The position numbers were made by a program, and so were the translations under genes. The notes below the pieces were generated by a model. That model was not told where the DNA came from, ran no database searches, and was given only the letters and a program-made list of their open reading frames with translations. This document shows positions 27,563-36,280 of a DNA stretch of 61,202 nucleotides, one piece after another; positions within the stretch are counted from its first letter, which is position 1; each line of letters starts with the position of its first letter. This DNA is from CALKUP01 sp964492735. Lineage in GTDB: Bacteria; Patescibacteriota; Patescibacteriia; UBA9570; XYC2-FULL-38-9. The stretch lies in NCBI GenBank assembly GCA_964492735.1, contig CAZBLE010000005.1, positions 1 through 61,202 of the forward strand, written 5' to 3'.

Positions 27563-28597
27563 TTATTTTGGAAAGTTGTAATTTGCAAACGACCAATTCG
27601 CAAGTCGTTCGGCTTCATCAAAAATTGTTCCATAGTATGGATTGCCAAGCAATGTCACAATCACTTCATTGCCTGTTGACTTCTCCTTAATCTGCGCAAC
27701 GAGAGTTCGATTCGCAGTGCCTGGTAAATACCCGGTTTTAAATGCAACAAGCTCTAGTGTTCCGTGACCATTAAATTTGTTTGTAGAATACAAATTCATT
27801 CGCCGTCCAGAATTCGCAACAGTGTATGAATAGACTTGCGTGTGAGCCGCTTCTTGAAATTGCTTTGGATAGGTCGCAAACGCATACCGCGCCAGCTTCG
27901 AAACATTATCAGCCGTCGACATATTACGCGTACTTAATCCAGTTGGTTCCACAAACTGTGTTTTTGTTAAACCAATTTCTTGCGCACGCTCATTCATTTC
28001 AGCGATAAACTTTTTTTCTGACATCTTCGTGCTTTTTGAAAGCGTTACTGCCATGTTATTCGCAGACGGCACAAGTGTTCCCATGAGCACTTGTTTTTTT
28101 GTCAGTGACTCACCACTACGCACTGGCACTGTCGCACCAATCCGATCGCTTGTTTCTTTATAAGACACTCGATCATTCATTTTTGGTTTTGATTCCAAAA
28201 ATACTAAAGCGGTCATCACTTTTGAAATTGAAGCAATCGGACGCTGCACATTTGGATTACGGCGATACAAAAATTTTCCGCTCGGAGCATCTTGCACTGT
28301 CGCACTCGGCGAATACACCACCTGCGTAAAATCTGTGTAGCCCGCTTTCTTTGTCGGCTTCACAACATCATTGACTGTCGCTGCCTGCGTCACAGTTGGT
28401 GCAAGAAATATCACAACAACAAATAGTCCTAATAAAATTTGTGATACGCGAAATTTTGGTACTGCTGAAACTTTGAGACGACGTTTGCTGAGTGACGACG
28501 GCAGACTTGCCGTCAAGCTCAGCGCCAGTCGTCGAAAAGTATTTAGTAGTACCAAAATCACCGAGTTTTCTTTTTTTTGTACCTGCACACTACTCAT
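27563..28597 (-). CDS. dacA: D-alanyl-D-alanine carboxypeptidase (S11 family) with a palindromic insert in its N-terminus
   Basis: I start at ATG 28597 (MSSVQVQKKENS), which overlaps the permease stop by 8 bases (345 residues). Another ATG lies at 28612. Catalytic motifs are ASISKVMTA (SxxK), PSANNMAV (SxN) and AFKTGYLPG (KTG), as in low-molecular-weight penicillin-binding proteins that trim peptidoglycan stem peptides. A hydrophobic export segment (VSQILLGLFVVVIFLAPTV) begins only near residue 50. The residues before it are encoded by a 106 bp palindrome at 28453-28558, read in frame. A 50-residue basic leader before a signal anchor is unusual. No later ATG or GTG would keep the segment. Confidence 0.9.
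   Translation of the reverse strand: MSSVQVQKKENSVILVLLNTFRRLALSLTASLPSSLSKRRLKVSAVPKFRVSQILLGLFVVVIFLAPTVTQAATVNDVVKPTKKAGYTDFTQVVYSPSATVQDAPSGKFLYRRNPNVQRPIASISKVMTALVFLESKPKMNDRVSYKETSDRIGATVPVRSGESLTKKQVLMGTLVPSANNMAVTLSKSTKMSEKKFIAEMNERAQEIGLTKTQFVEPTGLSTRNMSTADNVSKLARYAFATYPKQFQEAAHTQVYSYTVANSGRRMNLYSTNKFNGHGTLELVAFKTGYLPGTANRTLVAQIKEKSTGNEVIVTLLGNPYYGTIFDEAERLANWSFANYNFPK
28453..28558. repeat. Palindromic element family C inside the carboxypeptidase gene (106 bp)
   Basis: Outer arms ATTTTGGTACT and AGTACCAAAAT pair perfectly over 11 bases. ACTTT.GACGAC-type arms continue inward (GAGACGAC against GTCGTCGA). The core nests GCTGAG/CTCAGC around GACGGCA/TGCCGTC. Its length equals that of family A. 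It is translated as about 35 residues rich in Arg, Leu and Ser. I see no second copy in the window. Confidence 0.8.
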
Positions 28598-29288
28598 ATC
28601 GAAGCGCTTCAATTGGATGCAATCGAGACGCTTTATATGCTGGATAAATCCCGAAGATCAAACCAACAATCGCCGCAACTCCACAGGCTAAAATAATCGC
28701 ACTTGGAACAACCACAAACTGCACTCCCCAATCTGGTTGCAATAGATTTGCCGCAAAGACAGCCAGGCCGGATAATGATAAGCCAAGTGTCACGCCAATC
28801 AATCCACCAATAGTTGTCAGCACAACACTTTCCACCAAAAACTGAATCAAGATTGAAGCATTTTTTGCGCCGATCGCTTTACGCAAGCCAATTTCTTTCG
28901 TGCGCTCTTTGACTGTCACCAGCATGATATTCATGATACCGATACCACCAACCATCAAAGAAATCGCAGCCACCGCTGAAATAAACGCCTGAATACCGAC
29001 GAGAATTGTCGTGAAAATACTCAGCGCCTGTTCACGCGACACAACAGTTAATTGATCTGGATTTTCTTTGAAGTAGCTATGGTTTTCTGTAATGACATAA
29101 CTCAAGCGGTTTTTAAATGACTCNNNNNNNNNNNNNNNNNNNNNNNNNNNNNNNNNNNNNNNNNNNNNNNNNNNNNNNNNNNNNNNNNNNNNNNNNNNNN
29201 NNNNNNNNNNNNNNNNNNNNNNNGAGCGACCTTTGTTTTTCAGCAACTGCTTGAGCGCTGTTTGAATGTATACCAAAATCATCGTCAT
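28590..29288 (-). CDS. MacB/FtsX-type ABC transporter permease, interrupted by an assembly gap
   Basis: The visible parts are an N-terminus (MTMILVYIQTALKQLLKNKG) and a C-terminal FtsX domain with SLMVGGIGIMNIMLVTVKERTKEIGLRKAIGAK and three further helices ending in GIYPAYKASRLHPIEALRYE. Between them are 100 N. MacB-type permeases usually have about 400 residues. Only about 198 are seen here, so the periplasmic domain is mostly missing from the assembly. It starts with a 4-base overlap with the ATPase gene. With the ATPase and adaptor it forms a tripartite-style exporter of peptides or lipid-like compounds. Confidence 0.88.
   Translation of the reverse strand: MTMILVYIQTALKQLLKNKGRXXXXXXXXXXXXXXXXXXXXXXXXXXXXXXXXXXESFKNRLSYVITENHSYFKENPDQLTVVSREQALSIFTTILVGIQAFISAVAAISLMVGGIGIMNIMLVTVKERTKEIGLRKAIGAKNASILIQFLVESVVLTTIGGLIGVTLGLSLSGLAVFAANLLQPDWGVQFVVVPSAIILACGVAAIVGLIFGIYPAYKASRLHPIEALRYE
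29124..29223. other. Assembly gap (100 N) in the ABC permease gene
   Basis: Exactly 100 undetermined bases. The round number equals the default for unknown gap size. From the usual permease length, roughly 500 extra bases may be missing here (inference). Confidence 0.97.
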
Positions 29289-30010
29289 ACCATTACTCCA
29301 TCTTTCATACGAATTATTTTTTGTGCGTATGCCGCAACATCATCTTCATGAGTCACCATAATAATCGTCTTGCCTTCATCGTGTAGCGCAGTCAGCATTT
29401 CCATAATCTCATGCGAGGTTGTTGAATCCAGATTTCCTGTTGGTTCATCACAAAAAATGAGCATCGGATTATTCACCAAGGCGCGTGCAATTGAGACACG
29501 TTGTTGTTGCCCACCGGATAGTTCATTTGGCTTGTGGTCCATGCGATCAGCGAGCCCAACGACTTTCAAGGCTTCGACTGCCCGCTCAATCTGCTCTTGT
29601 TTTGAAATACCGGCATACTGCAGAGGCAAACGCACATTATCAAGGGCGGATGTTCGTGGCAGCAAATGAAATTGTTGAAAAACAAATCCAATCGTCGCGT
29701 TTCGCAAATCTGCTAAATAATCGTCATCAAAATTTTCAATACTCTCGCCGCCGAATTTATATGTCCCTGAAGTCGGCACATCTAAAAATGCGAGCAAGTT
29801 CATGAGCGTTGATTTTCCAGAACCGGAATGACCCATGATTGCCAGAAAGTCCCCTTTTTCTACTGTTAGATCAACATTGCGAACAGCCGGGATTTCCACG
29901 TTGCCGTTCCAGTAGGTTTTTTTTAAGTTTCGCACCTCAATAATTGGAACTGAGGCTTCAGAAACACGCTCTTTATGCGCCTTTCCGCGATGCGTTGTTT
30001 TCTTTGCCAT
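29285..30010 (-). CDS. ABC transporter ATP-binding protein (MacB/LolD type)
   Basis: The protein has 241 residues. It has Walker A GHSGSGKSTL, Q-loop in GFVFQQFHLLPRTSALDNV, signature LSGGQQQRVSIARAL, Walker B LIFCDEPTGNLDS and switch His in MVTHEDD. The TSALDNVRLPLQYAG stretch and the short length match the MacB/LolD branch, whose members drive export or lipoprotein release via a mechanotransmission permease. It lies 6 bases after the adaptor and overlaps the permease start by 4 bases. Confidence 0.95.
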   Translation of the reverse strand: MAKKTTHRGKAHKERVSEASVPIIEVRNLKKTYWNGNVEIPAVRNVDLTVEKGDFLAIMGHSGSGKSTLMNLLAFLDVPTSGTYKFGGESIENFDDDYLADLRNATIGFVFQQFHLLPRTSALDNVRLPLQYAGISKQEQIERAVEALKVVGLADRMDHKPNELSGGQQQRVSIARALVNNPMLIFCDEPTGNLDSTTSHEIMEMLTALHDEGKTIIMVTHEDDVAAYAQKIIRMKDGVMV

Positions 30011-30016
30011 GATCGT

Positions 30017-30982
30017 CTAGTTACCAAATGGTGAGCTACTCTTCACTTGCGGGACGTACAATAATGCACTATCACCAATATCTAAACCATCAGTGATTTC
30101 AACATAACTATCTCCACGGAAACCAACTGTCACAGTTTGTTTTTTCAAGAGCGTGGTGATATCAGAAGCTCCTGCAGCTGAAGCCGCAAATGCATCATCA
30201 ATTGTTGGTGGAAGATAGACAAACGCTTTGTTGTCATCAGTGTATTGAATTGCACCAGCTTCAACAGCCGCAACATTATCAACACTTCCCACTTTAATCG
30301 TCATATCAACTGTCAGTCCAAATACTTTTCGCAACGCTTCTGGTAATTCATTCATTGATACTTTCACCAAATATCCTGTTTCTGCTGAACCACCAACACT
30401 TGCTGCTGCCGCTTCTTGTTTTTTGATATCAACGAATGACACCACACCTTCAAATTCATCTTTTCCATTGTTATATGACGGAATAGTGAATGTCACTTTC
30501 TGATCTTTTTTCAAATCAATGACTTCATTTTCTGAAGCAAAAAATTCAATGTGACTTGAACGATACGAAAATTCCATTGCTGGAGACACTGCTGACACTG
30601 TCGCTCCTTCTGCTGTATTGATTGCCGTCACACGACCATCAAATGGCGCTTTCACTGTTTGTGCGTTTGTTTTGAGCAATGTGTCGTCTGTGTTCACATC
30701 GTCACCAACACTGACAGGCAGATCTTCAACAGTTCCGGTTGCGAGAATCTTTTCAGAATAATCAGGAACAATTGTGCCACTTGTTGTAATAGTCTTACTC
30801 ACTGTGCGTTTTTCAACCTTTACCGTTTCCTTCAGGTAGTCATATTGTGTGAGAGACGGCTTAAATGCGCCGGAGGCATAGAGTCCGCCGCCGCCGAGCA
30901 CGATAAGGAGTAAGAGTGAAAATATAATTGCGCTTGGGCGTTTGTACCAGCGTTTTTTATGTTGCATTGGAATTGATGACAT
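30017..30982 (-). CDS. HlyD/MacA-type periplasmic adaptor
   Basis: The protein has 321 residues. One N-terminal membrane helix lies at about 17-36, then a lipoyl-type half motif (KTITTSGTIVPDYSEKILATG and VKAPFDGRVTAINTAEGATV), a beta-barrel region (KKDQKVTFTIPSY) and a membrane-proximal domain with VYLPP and DGLDIGDSALLY. The hairpin coiled coil between the lipoyl halves is almost absent (DTLLKTNAQTVKA), a short form expected in a cell without an outer membrane. It is the first gene of the export operon and faces mutY divergently. Confidence 0.9.
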   Translation of the reverse strand: MSSIPMQHKKRWYKRPSAIIFSLLLLIVLGGGGLYASGAFKPSLTQYDYLKETVKVEKRTVSKTITTSGTIVPDYSEKILATGTVEDLPVSVGDDVNTDDTLLKTNAQTVKAPFDGRVTAINTAEGATVSAVSPAMEFSYRSSHIEFFASENEVIDLKKDQKVTFTIPSYNNGKDEFEGVVSFVDIKKQEAAAASVGGSAETGYLVKVSMNELPEALRKVFGLTVDMTIKVGSVDNVAAVEAGAIQYTDDNKAFVYLPPTIDDAFAASAAGASDITTLLKKQTVTVGFRGDSYVEITDGLDIGDSALLYVPQVKSSSPFGN

Positions 30983-30988
30983 AGGTAT

Positions 30989-31016
30989 TTGTTATTTATT
31001 CTATTATCTGTATGAT
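30989..31016 (+). promoter_or_regulatory. Promoter for mutY
   Basis: Plus strand TTGTTA (30989-30994), 16-base spacer, TATGAT (31011-31016). The ATG at 31036 lies 19 bases downstream of the -10, giving a leader of about 13 bases without a visible Shine-Dalgarno site. It lies in the short divergent gap to the adaptor gene. Confidence 0.5.
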
Positions 31017-31035
31017 AGCACTATTCTGCATACTT

Positions 31036-31953
31036 ATGAAGCAAGCATCGCCTACTCCGCAACAACTATTCCAAAAAGCGCTCGTCCGTTGGTTTCAAAA
31101 AGCCTCACGAGATTTGCCGTGGCGCAAAACGCGTGATCCATACGGGATTTTGGTCTCTGAAATGATGCTGCAACAAACACAAGTCGATCGCGTGATTCCA
31201 AAATATGAAGCATTCATGAAGCGCTTTCCGACAGCAGCGGTGCTCGCGACCGCAAAACAAGCGGACATTGTCGCGCTGTGGCAAGGACTTGGCTATAATC
31301 GCCGTGCGCTCTATTTACAAAAAGCCTGTCAGGTTGTGACGAATGAACTTGAAGGCGCGTTTCCACAAACAATCGAAGGATTGCAAAAACTTCCAGGAAT
31401 CGGGCCATACACTGCTGGCGCAATTGCAAGTTTCGCTTTTGAACTCAAAACATCACTGGTCGACACAAATGTTGAACGCGTTATCGGTCGGATTTTTTTG
31501 GGATTTCGTGAGTTGCCACAAACAACACAAAAAGAATTTTGGGCGTTGATGCAAACACTGCTGCCACGAAAAGATCGGATCTGGATTTTTAATCAAGCAA
31601 TTATGGAATTTGGTGCGCTGGTATGCACTGCCAGTAAACCAAAATGTGAAACCTGTCCGATGCAAAAAATCTGCGTGTCATTTCCAGAGATTCAAACCGC
31701 CCCAAAAGAAGCATTGCGCTATAAAAAGACCGTGACTGAGAAACAATACTTTGGACAACCACGTCGGATTTGGCGCGGTAAGATTTTGAAATTTTTACAT
31801 ACAAAGCCGAATGGCGCGACCTTTGCTCAAGTCGGAAAAGCTATTCAAGATGATTTTGACGCAACTCGCCTGTCTTGGCTTTCTGATGTTCTTGCAACTC
31901 TTGAAAAAGACGGTTTTGTATATACGAAAAACACACGGGTATTCCTTGTATAA
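31036..31953 (+). CDS. mutY: A/G-specific adenine glycosylase without Nudix domain
   Basis: The protein has 305 residues from ATG 31036, one of two plus-strand genes. The HhH-GPD core is complete: WRKTRDPYGILVSEMMLQQTQV with the catalytic Glu, LPGIGPYTAGAIASFAF and VDTNVERVIGRIF with the catalytic Asp. The 4Fe-4S loop Cx6Cx2Cx5C is CTASKPKCETCPMQKIC. The C-terminal 85 residues look like a short winged-helix domain and not the Nudix-like domain that reads 8-oxoG in typical MutY, so specificity may be reduced. It removes A opposite 8-oxoG. It ends 5 bases from the convergent secA stop. Confidence 0.93.
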   Translation: MKQASPTPQQLFQKALVRWFQKASRDLPWRKTRDPYGILVSEMMLQQTQVDRVIPKYEAFMKRFPTAAVLATAKQADIVALWQGLGYNRRALYLQKACQVVTNELEGAFPQTIEGLQKLPGIGPYTAGAIASFAFELKTSLVDTNVERVIGRIFLGFRELPQTTQKEFWALMQTLLPRKDRIWIFNQAIMEFGALVCTASKPKCETCPMQKICVSFPEIQTAPKEALRYKKTVTEKQYFGQPRRIWRGKILKFLHTKPNGATFAQVGKAIQDDFDATRLSWLSDVLATLEKDGFVYTKNTRVFLV

Positions 31954-31958
31954 ATCTA

Positions 31959-34757
31959 TTACGCCGCGCCGTGGCACTTTTTATATTTCTTTCCGGACCC
32001 ACAAAAACATGGATCATTGCGACCAATTTTATCCCCGTCATCATTTGTCGGCTCATGCGACACCACCGTCTTCCCTTTTGGCGCTTGCGCGGCCACTGCC
32101 TCGCTACTACTTTGCATTTCTTTGTCTGGCGCTGAATACTCCGCGTTCGCTGGCAACTCGGTTTCTTCATGCACATGCGCGTCAACAAAATGCTGCGCCT
32201 GCGCTGCTACTGGGAAACACTGTGCAACCACCTGCTTTTGGATACTGGCTAATAAATTTTGAAATAAATCGTACGACTCACGCTTGTATTCAACCAACGG
32301 ATCGCGTTGACCATATCCACGCAAATTAATGGAATCGCGTAAGAATTCGATTTCATCCAAATGCTGAATCCATAACACATCAATGACACGCACATACATT
32401 TGCCGCAATGCATTCCCAAGAACCGCCACATCAATCGCACCTGCAACCGTGTCTAACGTGCTGTGTGCAAGTGTTTCTAAATGTTCAATTAACTGCGTTC
32501 GTGTTTGCGCTTCACCAAGCTTATCAGCTGATCCTGCGACAATATTTTTTAACTCGGCTTGAACACTATCTACTGGAAGACGTAATACGTCACTTGCGTC
32601 TTTTGCAAGCGCTGCAAAATCCCATCCACTTGCATCAACATCTTCACGATTCGTATGCATCGAGACAATGTGCTCCATTTCATTTTTTAAAATCTCTCGG
32701 ACAAGCTCAATAACCTCAAGGCTCTCTGCATCAAGCAATTCATTGCGACGTCGATAAATCGTCGTACGCTGCTTGTTCACCACATCATCGTATTCAACTA
32801 AATGTTTACGGATATCAAAATTACGAGACTCCACTTTTTTCTGCGCTGTTTCAATAGATCGCGTTACCATCTTATTTTCAATTGGCATATCATCCGGAAC
32901 GCCCATTCGATCCATCAAGCTTTGCATCCGCTCACTACCAAACATGCGCATCAAGCCATCTTCCATAGATACATAAAACTGCGTTGACCCAGGATCACCC
33001 TGACGACCCGCACGACCACGCAACTGATTATCAATTCGACGTGCTTCATGCCGCTCTGTTCCAATAACCGCAAGACCACCAAGCTCTCGCACCTGTCGCT
33101 GCTCGTCGATATTCACTGGATTCCCACCCAAAATAATATCAACACCACGACCAGCCATGTTCGTCGCGACAGTCACTGCACCAAGCTTTCCGGCCTGTGC
33201 AATAATCTCCGCTTCCCGTTCATGATTTTTCGCATTTAATATTTCATGCGGAATTCCAGCCTTGCTCAATAACTGATCCATTAATTCATTCTGATCAATC
33301 GAAGCAGTTCCTAATAAAATTGGCTGTCCTGTTTCGTGTAATTCTTTCACGCGTTCAATCACGGCTTTATATTTTGCATTCTGGTCTTTGTAGACACGAT
33401 CAGATAAATCCGTTCGGATATTTTCACGATTCGTCGGCACTGCCACCACATTCAAACCATAAATTTTGAAAAACTCTTCTTTTTCTGTCATAGCTGTTCC
33501 CGTCATACCCGATAGTTTCTTGTAGAGACGGAAATAATTTTGCAATGTAATTGTCGCGAGTGTTTGAGACTCTTGTTGAATTGAAAGACCTTCTTTGGCT
33601 TCAATCGCCTGATGCAACCCTTCTGAATATCTGCGACCATGCATCATACGACCAGTGAATTCATCAACAATAATCACCTGACCATCTTGGATGACGTATT
33701 CTTTGTCTTTCAAAAACAATGCACGCGCTTTCAAGGCTTGTTCAATATGATGCACTGTGCGAATCCCTGCTTGCACATATAAATTTTCAACACCAAGAAT
33801 TTTTTCAACTTTTGTAATCCCTGCTTCTGTTAATGTTGCTGCACGCTCTTTTTCATTCACTGTAAAATCTTCGTCTAAAGACAGGCCTGCAACGAGCTGA
33901 GCAAATTCATAATATTGCTGTGTTGCATCTGCAGCTGGTGCTGAAATAATCAGTGGCGTCCGCGCTTCATCAATCAAAATCGAATCAACTTCATCAATAA
34001 TGGCAAAACCAAGCTCACCTTGAGAACGATCCTCTGGTTTTAACACCATGTTATCGCGCAAATAATCAAAACCAAATTCATTATTGGTTCCAAAAATAAT
34101 ATCTGCTTGATACGCCTCACGTCGCGTCACGACACGCAAGTGGTCCATGTCAGCCACAATCAACGCTTCATAGCCTGCTCCTTCGGTGCTATTTTCTGCA
34201 GCCGCATCAGCTGCTGCTTGCCGCTCTTCTTTATGACGACGTACTGCTTCAATGTCAGCATCGTACATAAACGCATTGTTGTTGGCTTGAATACAAGAAA
34301 CTGTGAGTCCTAAAAATCCATACACCTGACCCATCCAATCTGAATCACGTCGTGCCAAGTAATCATTCGTTGTGACTAAATGCACAGAAGTTCCGGTCAG
34401 TGCGTTGAGGTAGGCTGCTGTTGTTGCAGTTAAGGTTTTTCCTTCACCTGTACCTTGTTGTGAGACCGCTCCAGAATTGAGCACTAATCCACCAATAAGC
34501 TGTACATCATAGTGCCGCTGACCGAGTGTGCGACGGGCTGCTTCACGCACCACCGCAAACGCTTCGTGCGTAATTACATCGAGCGTTTCACCGTTTTTTA
34601 AGCGATCCTGAAATTCTCCTGTTTTTCCACGGAGTTCGTCGTCTGATAGTTGTTGAATAGCGGGCTCAAGAGCGTTAATTGCTTCAACATCTTTTTGAAA
34701 GCGCTTAATCGTCTGTTTATTGCCGTCGCCAAAAATTGATTCGAGAAATGTTGCCAT
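31959..34757 (-). CDS. secA: Protein translocase motor subunit SecA
   Basis: The protein has 932 residues. Motifs include QGTGEGKTLTATTAAYLNAL (Walker A), IIDEVDSILIDEARTPLIIS (Walker B, DEAD-like), FTGRMMHGRRYSEGLHQAIEAKEG, TVATNMAGRGVDIILGGN and NQLRGRAGRQGDPGS. A zinc-binding SEC-C tail ends the protein (NDPCFCGSGKKYKKCHG). It drives pre-proteins through SecYEG at the membrane and so serves the exported proteins in this window. A promoter with consensus spacing lies just upstream. Confidence 0.98.
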   Translation of the reverse strand: MATFLESIFGDGNKQTIKRFQKDVEAINALEPAIQQLSDDELRGKTGEFQDRLKNGETLDVITHEAFAVVREAARRTLGQRHYDVQLIGGLVLNSGAVSQQGTGEGKTLTATTAAYLNALTGTSVHLVTTNDYLARRDSDWMGQVYGFLGLTVSCIQANNNAFMYDADIEAVRRHKEERQAAADAAAENSTEGAGYEALIVADMDHLRVVTRREAYQADIIFGTNNEFGFDYLRDNMVLKPEDRSQGELGFAIIDEVDSILIDEARTPLIISAPAADATQQYYEFAQLVAGLSLDEDFTVNEKERAATLTEAGITKVEKILGVENLYVQAGIRTVHHIEQALKARALFLKDKEYVIQDGQVIIVDEFTGRMMHGRRYSEGLHQAIEAKEGLSIQQESQTLATITLQNYFRLYKKLSGMTGTAMTEKEEFFKIYGLNVVAVPTNRENIRTDLSDRVYKDQNAKYKAVIERVKELHETGQPILLGTASIDQNELMDQLLSKAGIPHEILNAKNHEREAEIIAQAGKLGAVTVATNMAGRGVDIILGGNPVNIDEQRQVRELGGLAVIGTERHEARRIDNQLRGRAGRQGDPGSTQFYVSMEDGLMRMFGSERMQSLMDRMGVPDDMPIENKMVTRSIETAQKKVESRNFDIRKHLVEYDDVVNKQRTTIYRRRNELLDAESLEVIELVREILKNEMEHIVSMHTNREDVDASGWDFAALAKDASDVLRLPVDSVQAELKNIVAGSADKLGEAQTRTQLIEHLETLAHSTLDTVAGAIDVAVLGNALRQMYVRVIDVLWIQHLDEIEFLRDSINLRGYGQRDPLVEYKRESYDLFQNLLASIQKQVVAQCFPVAAQAQHFVDAHVHEETELPANAEYSAPDKEMQSSSEAVAAQAPKGKTVVSHEPTNDDGDKIGRNDPCFCGSGKKYKKCHGAA

Positions 34758-34766
34758 AGTCTGTGT

Positions 34767-34795
34767 ACTGTAGGCGGTTACACAAAAAGCGTCAA
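34767..34795 (-). promoter_or_regulatory. Promoter for secA, near-leaderless
   Basis: On the minus strand TTGACG (34795-34790), a 17-base spacer, then TACAGT (34772-34767). The secA ATG (34757) lies 9 bases further, so the leader would be only about 2-3 bases. The -35 box is inside the last codons of the upstream gene. Confidence 0.6.
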
Positions 34796-35827
34796 CTCAG
34801 CTGCGGGGTGGAGTTTTTGCACCTCTACAATCGCGTGATTGACACGTACCCGAGCGATTGGATCTTCCCGATGTCGTTCGTGGAGATATTCAGGGTGAAG
34901 CTGGATATCTCCATGCACTCCAATGACTGCACCAACAGCAGATCCGTTGTCACGGATAGCGTCTAATAATTCAGTGTTCAAAAAAAACTGCACCGGCTCA
35001 CTTTCAGAATCAAAAATCACATGCATCGCAAGACCCGCTTCACGCACTTGAGGAAATGGCAAGTGGACACGCTCGTGAACCGTATGACGCTCAATAATTT
35101 GTGGGTCACCATACGCAATTGAATACGTATCGGTTAAGACATCATGCAAGGTAATTGCTAAGGGTATTCGCAGTGCTGCAAGCGTATTATTGTGTTGCAC
35201 ATGTGCATGAATTGGTTCGATCGCATCATCGTGTTCCTGCTGCTGAATAACCGGCACATGTTGCAAACGCGCATCATGTCGCGCAAGACGATGTAGTGTT
35301 TCTTGCAACTCCTGCATTGTTCGCTTCTCTGCGCCAAGGTGACTATGAAAGATGCGAGTATTTGAATGAATATATTCATGCGTCAGTATTGAAAATACCG
35401 CAGTTGCAAAATCTTTCAGTAACTGTTCATCGTAGAGCGCTACAATTGAAAGGAGTTCAAGGTAGCATTGTCCAAGAGCTTCGCGTGTAATATCAGCCGC
35501 ATCAAAATGATAATGAGAACTATTTTGATACACATCAATCACTGGAGATAGAATGCGCTCTGCTTCTTCTGAAAACCAATCACTGTATCCAAGCTTTTCT
35601 GCTAATAAGCGAATACGCTTTGGATTTTTATCAATATACCGATTCAAACGCACGACGGTTTCATAGATTTTTGGATCGACATTCGTGCGTAATAATTGAT
35701 TTGCTGCTTTGAGCGAAACAGTATCGGCATACACAAACAAGCCGGACAAGGCTGACATCAATTCGACCTTGATTCGATTACAATCATCTGCGGTGATTGT
35801 GCATGGTTGTTTTTCGTGTGGTTTCAT
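34778..35827 (-). CDS. Unrecognised soluble protein between hpf and secA
   Basis: The product has 349 residues from ATG 35827, which overlaps the hpf stop by 4 bases (ATGA). It has no membrane segment or signal. It is mostly helical, with a His-rich middle section (HEYIHSNTRIFHSHLG and EHDDAIEPIHAHVQHNN) that could bind metal. No known catalytic pattern is clear, although LTHEYIH loosely recalls a HExxH-like site with a displaced residue. Coupling to hpf is suggested by the overlap. I cannot assign a function. Confidence 0.75.
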   Translation of the reverse strand: MKPHEKQPCTITADDCNRIKVELMSALSGLFVYADTVSLKAANQLLRTNVDPKIYETVVRLNRYIDKNPKRIRLLAEKLGYSDWFSEEAERILSPVIDVYQNSSHYHFDAADITREALGQCYLELLSIVALYDEQLLKDFATAVFSILTHEYIHSNTRIFHSHLGAEKRTMQELQETLHRLARHDARLQHVPVIQQQEHDDAIEPIHAHVQHNNTLAALRIPLAITLHDVLTDTYSIAYGDPQIIERHTVHERVHLPFPQVREAGLAMHVIFDSESEPVQFFLNTELLDAIRDNGSAVGAVIGVHGDIQLHPEYLHERHREDPIARVRVNHAIVEVQKLHPAAELTLFV

Positions 35828-36183
35828 TGTTTCCAAAATCCGAACATTGATTTAAGCGCGCGACGTGTGCGACGAGCTTTTCGCTCAATGGCTTGTGATT
35901 TTCCTTTACGATCTCGCACCTGGCGTTGCAACTCGTCAGAGCATGTATCAATTGCAGCATACAAATCAGATTGTGTTTCTTCAGCAAACAAGTCGCCATG
36001 CGTTACTTGAATGTGGCCGCGCACATGAAACACATCGCCATGTTGATGTTTTGTTTGACGATCAACTTCGATATCAATATGCGTCGCATCTCCATTGAGA
36101 CCTTCAAGTGCTGTCGTGAATTTTTTTTCGATGTATTGCTTGATTGCGTCTGTCAGTTCAAAATTCTTCGCTGTGATATTCAT
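35824..36183 (-). CDS. hpf: Ribosome hibernation promoting factor, short form
   Basis: The product has 119 residues if started at MNITAKNFELT (36183). An ATG three codons earlier (36192) is also possible. The fold and pattern are those of the HPF/RaiA family: N-terminal beta strand, helix AIKQYIEKKF, HIDIEVDRQTKHQHGDVFHVRGHIQV, LYAAIDTCSDELQRQVRDRKGK, then a basic tail with many Arg/Lys. The long-form dimerisation domain is absent. It binds the decoding site of idle ribosomes. A TATAAT box lies about 22-30 bases upstream. Confidence 0.9.
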   Translation of the reverse strand: MNITAKNFELTDAIKQYIEKKFTTALEGLNGDATHIDIEVDRQTKHQHGDVFHVRGHIQVTHGDLFAEETQSDLYAAIDTCSDELQRQVRDRKGKSQAIERKARRTRRALKSMFGFWKQ

Positions 36184-36213
36184 AAAATTCATTCAAAAAT
36201 TAATCAAACTACA

Positions 36214-36219
36214 ATTATA
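36214..36219 (-). promoter_or_regulatory. -10 box for hpf
   Basis: TATAAT on the minus strand at 36219-36214, within the divergent region between hpf and the plus-strand gene at 36281. The best -35 at 17 bases is weak. The predicted leader is about 15-24 bases depending on the start chosen. Confidence 0.45.
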
Positions 36220-36280
36220 GTATACAGCACTAGACAAAAGTATTAAAGGTGTTACTTTTATTTTAAAAACTACCACAACT

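Noticed and set aside
31954..31958. Missing terminator between mutY and secA
   Set aside because: Convergent genes 5 bases apart are common in compact genomes, and I see no special structure there.
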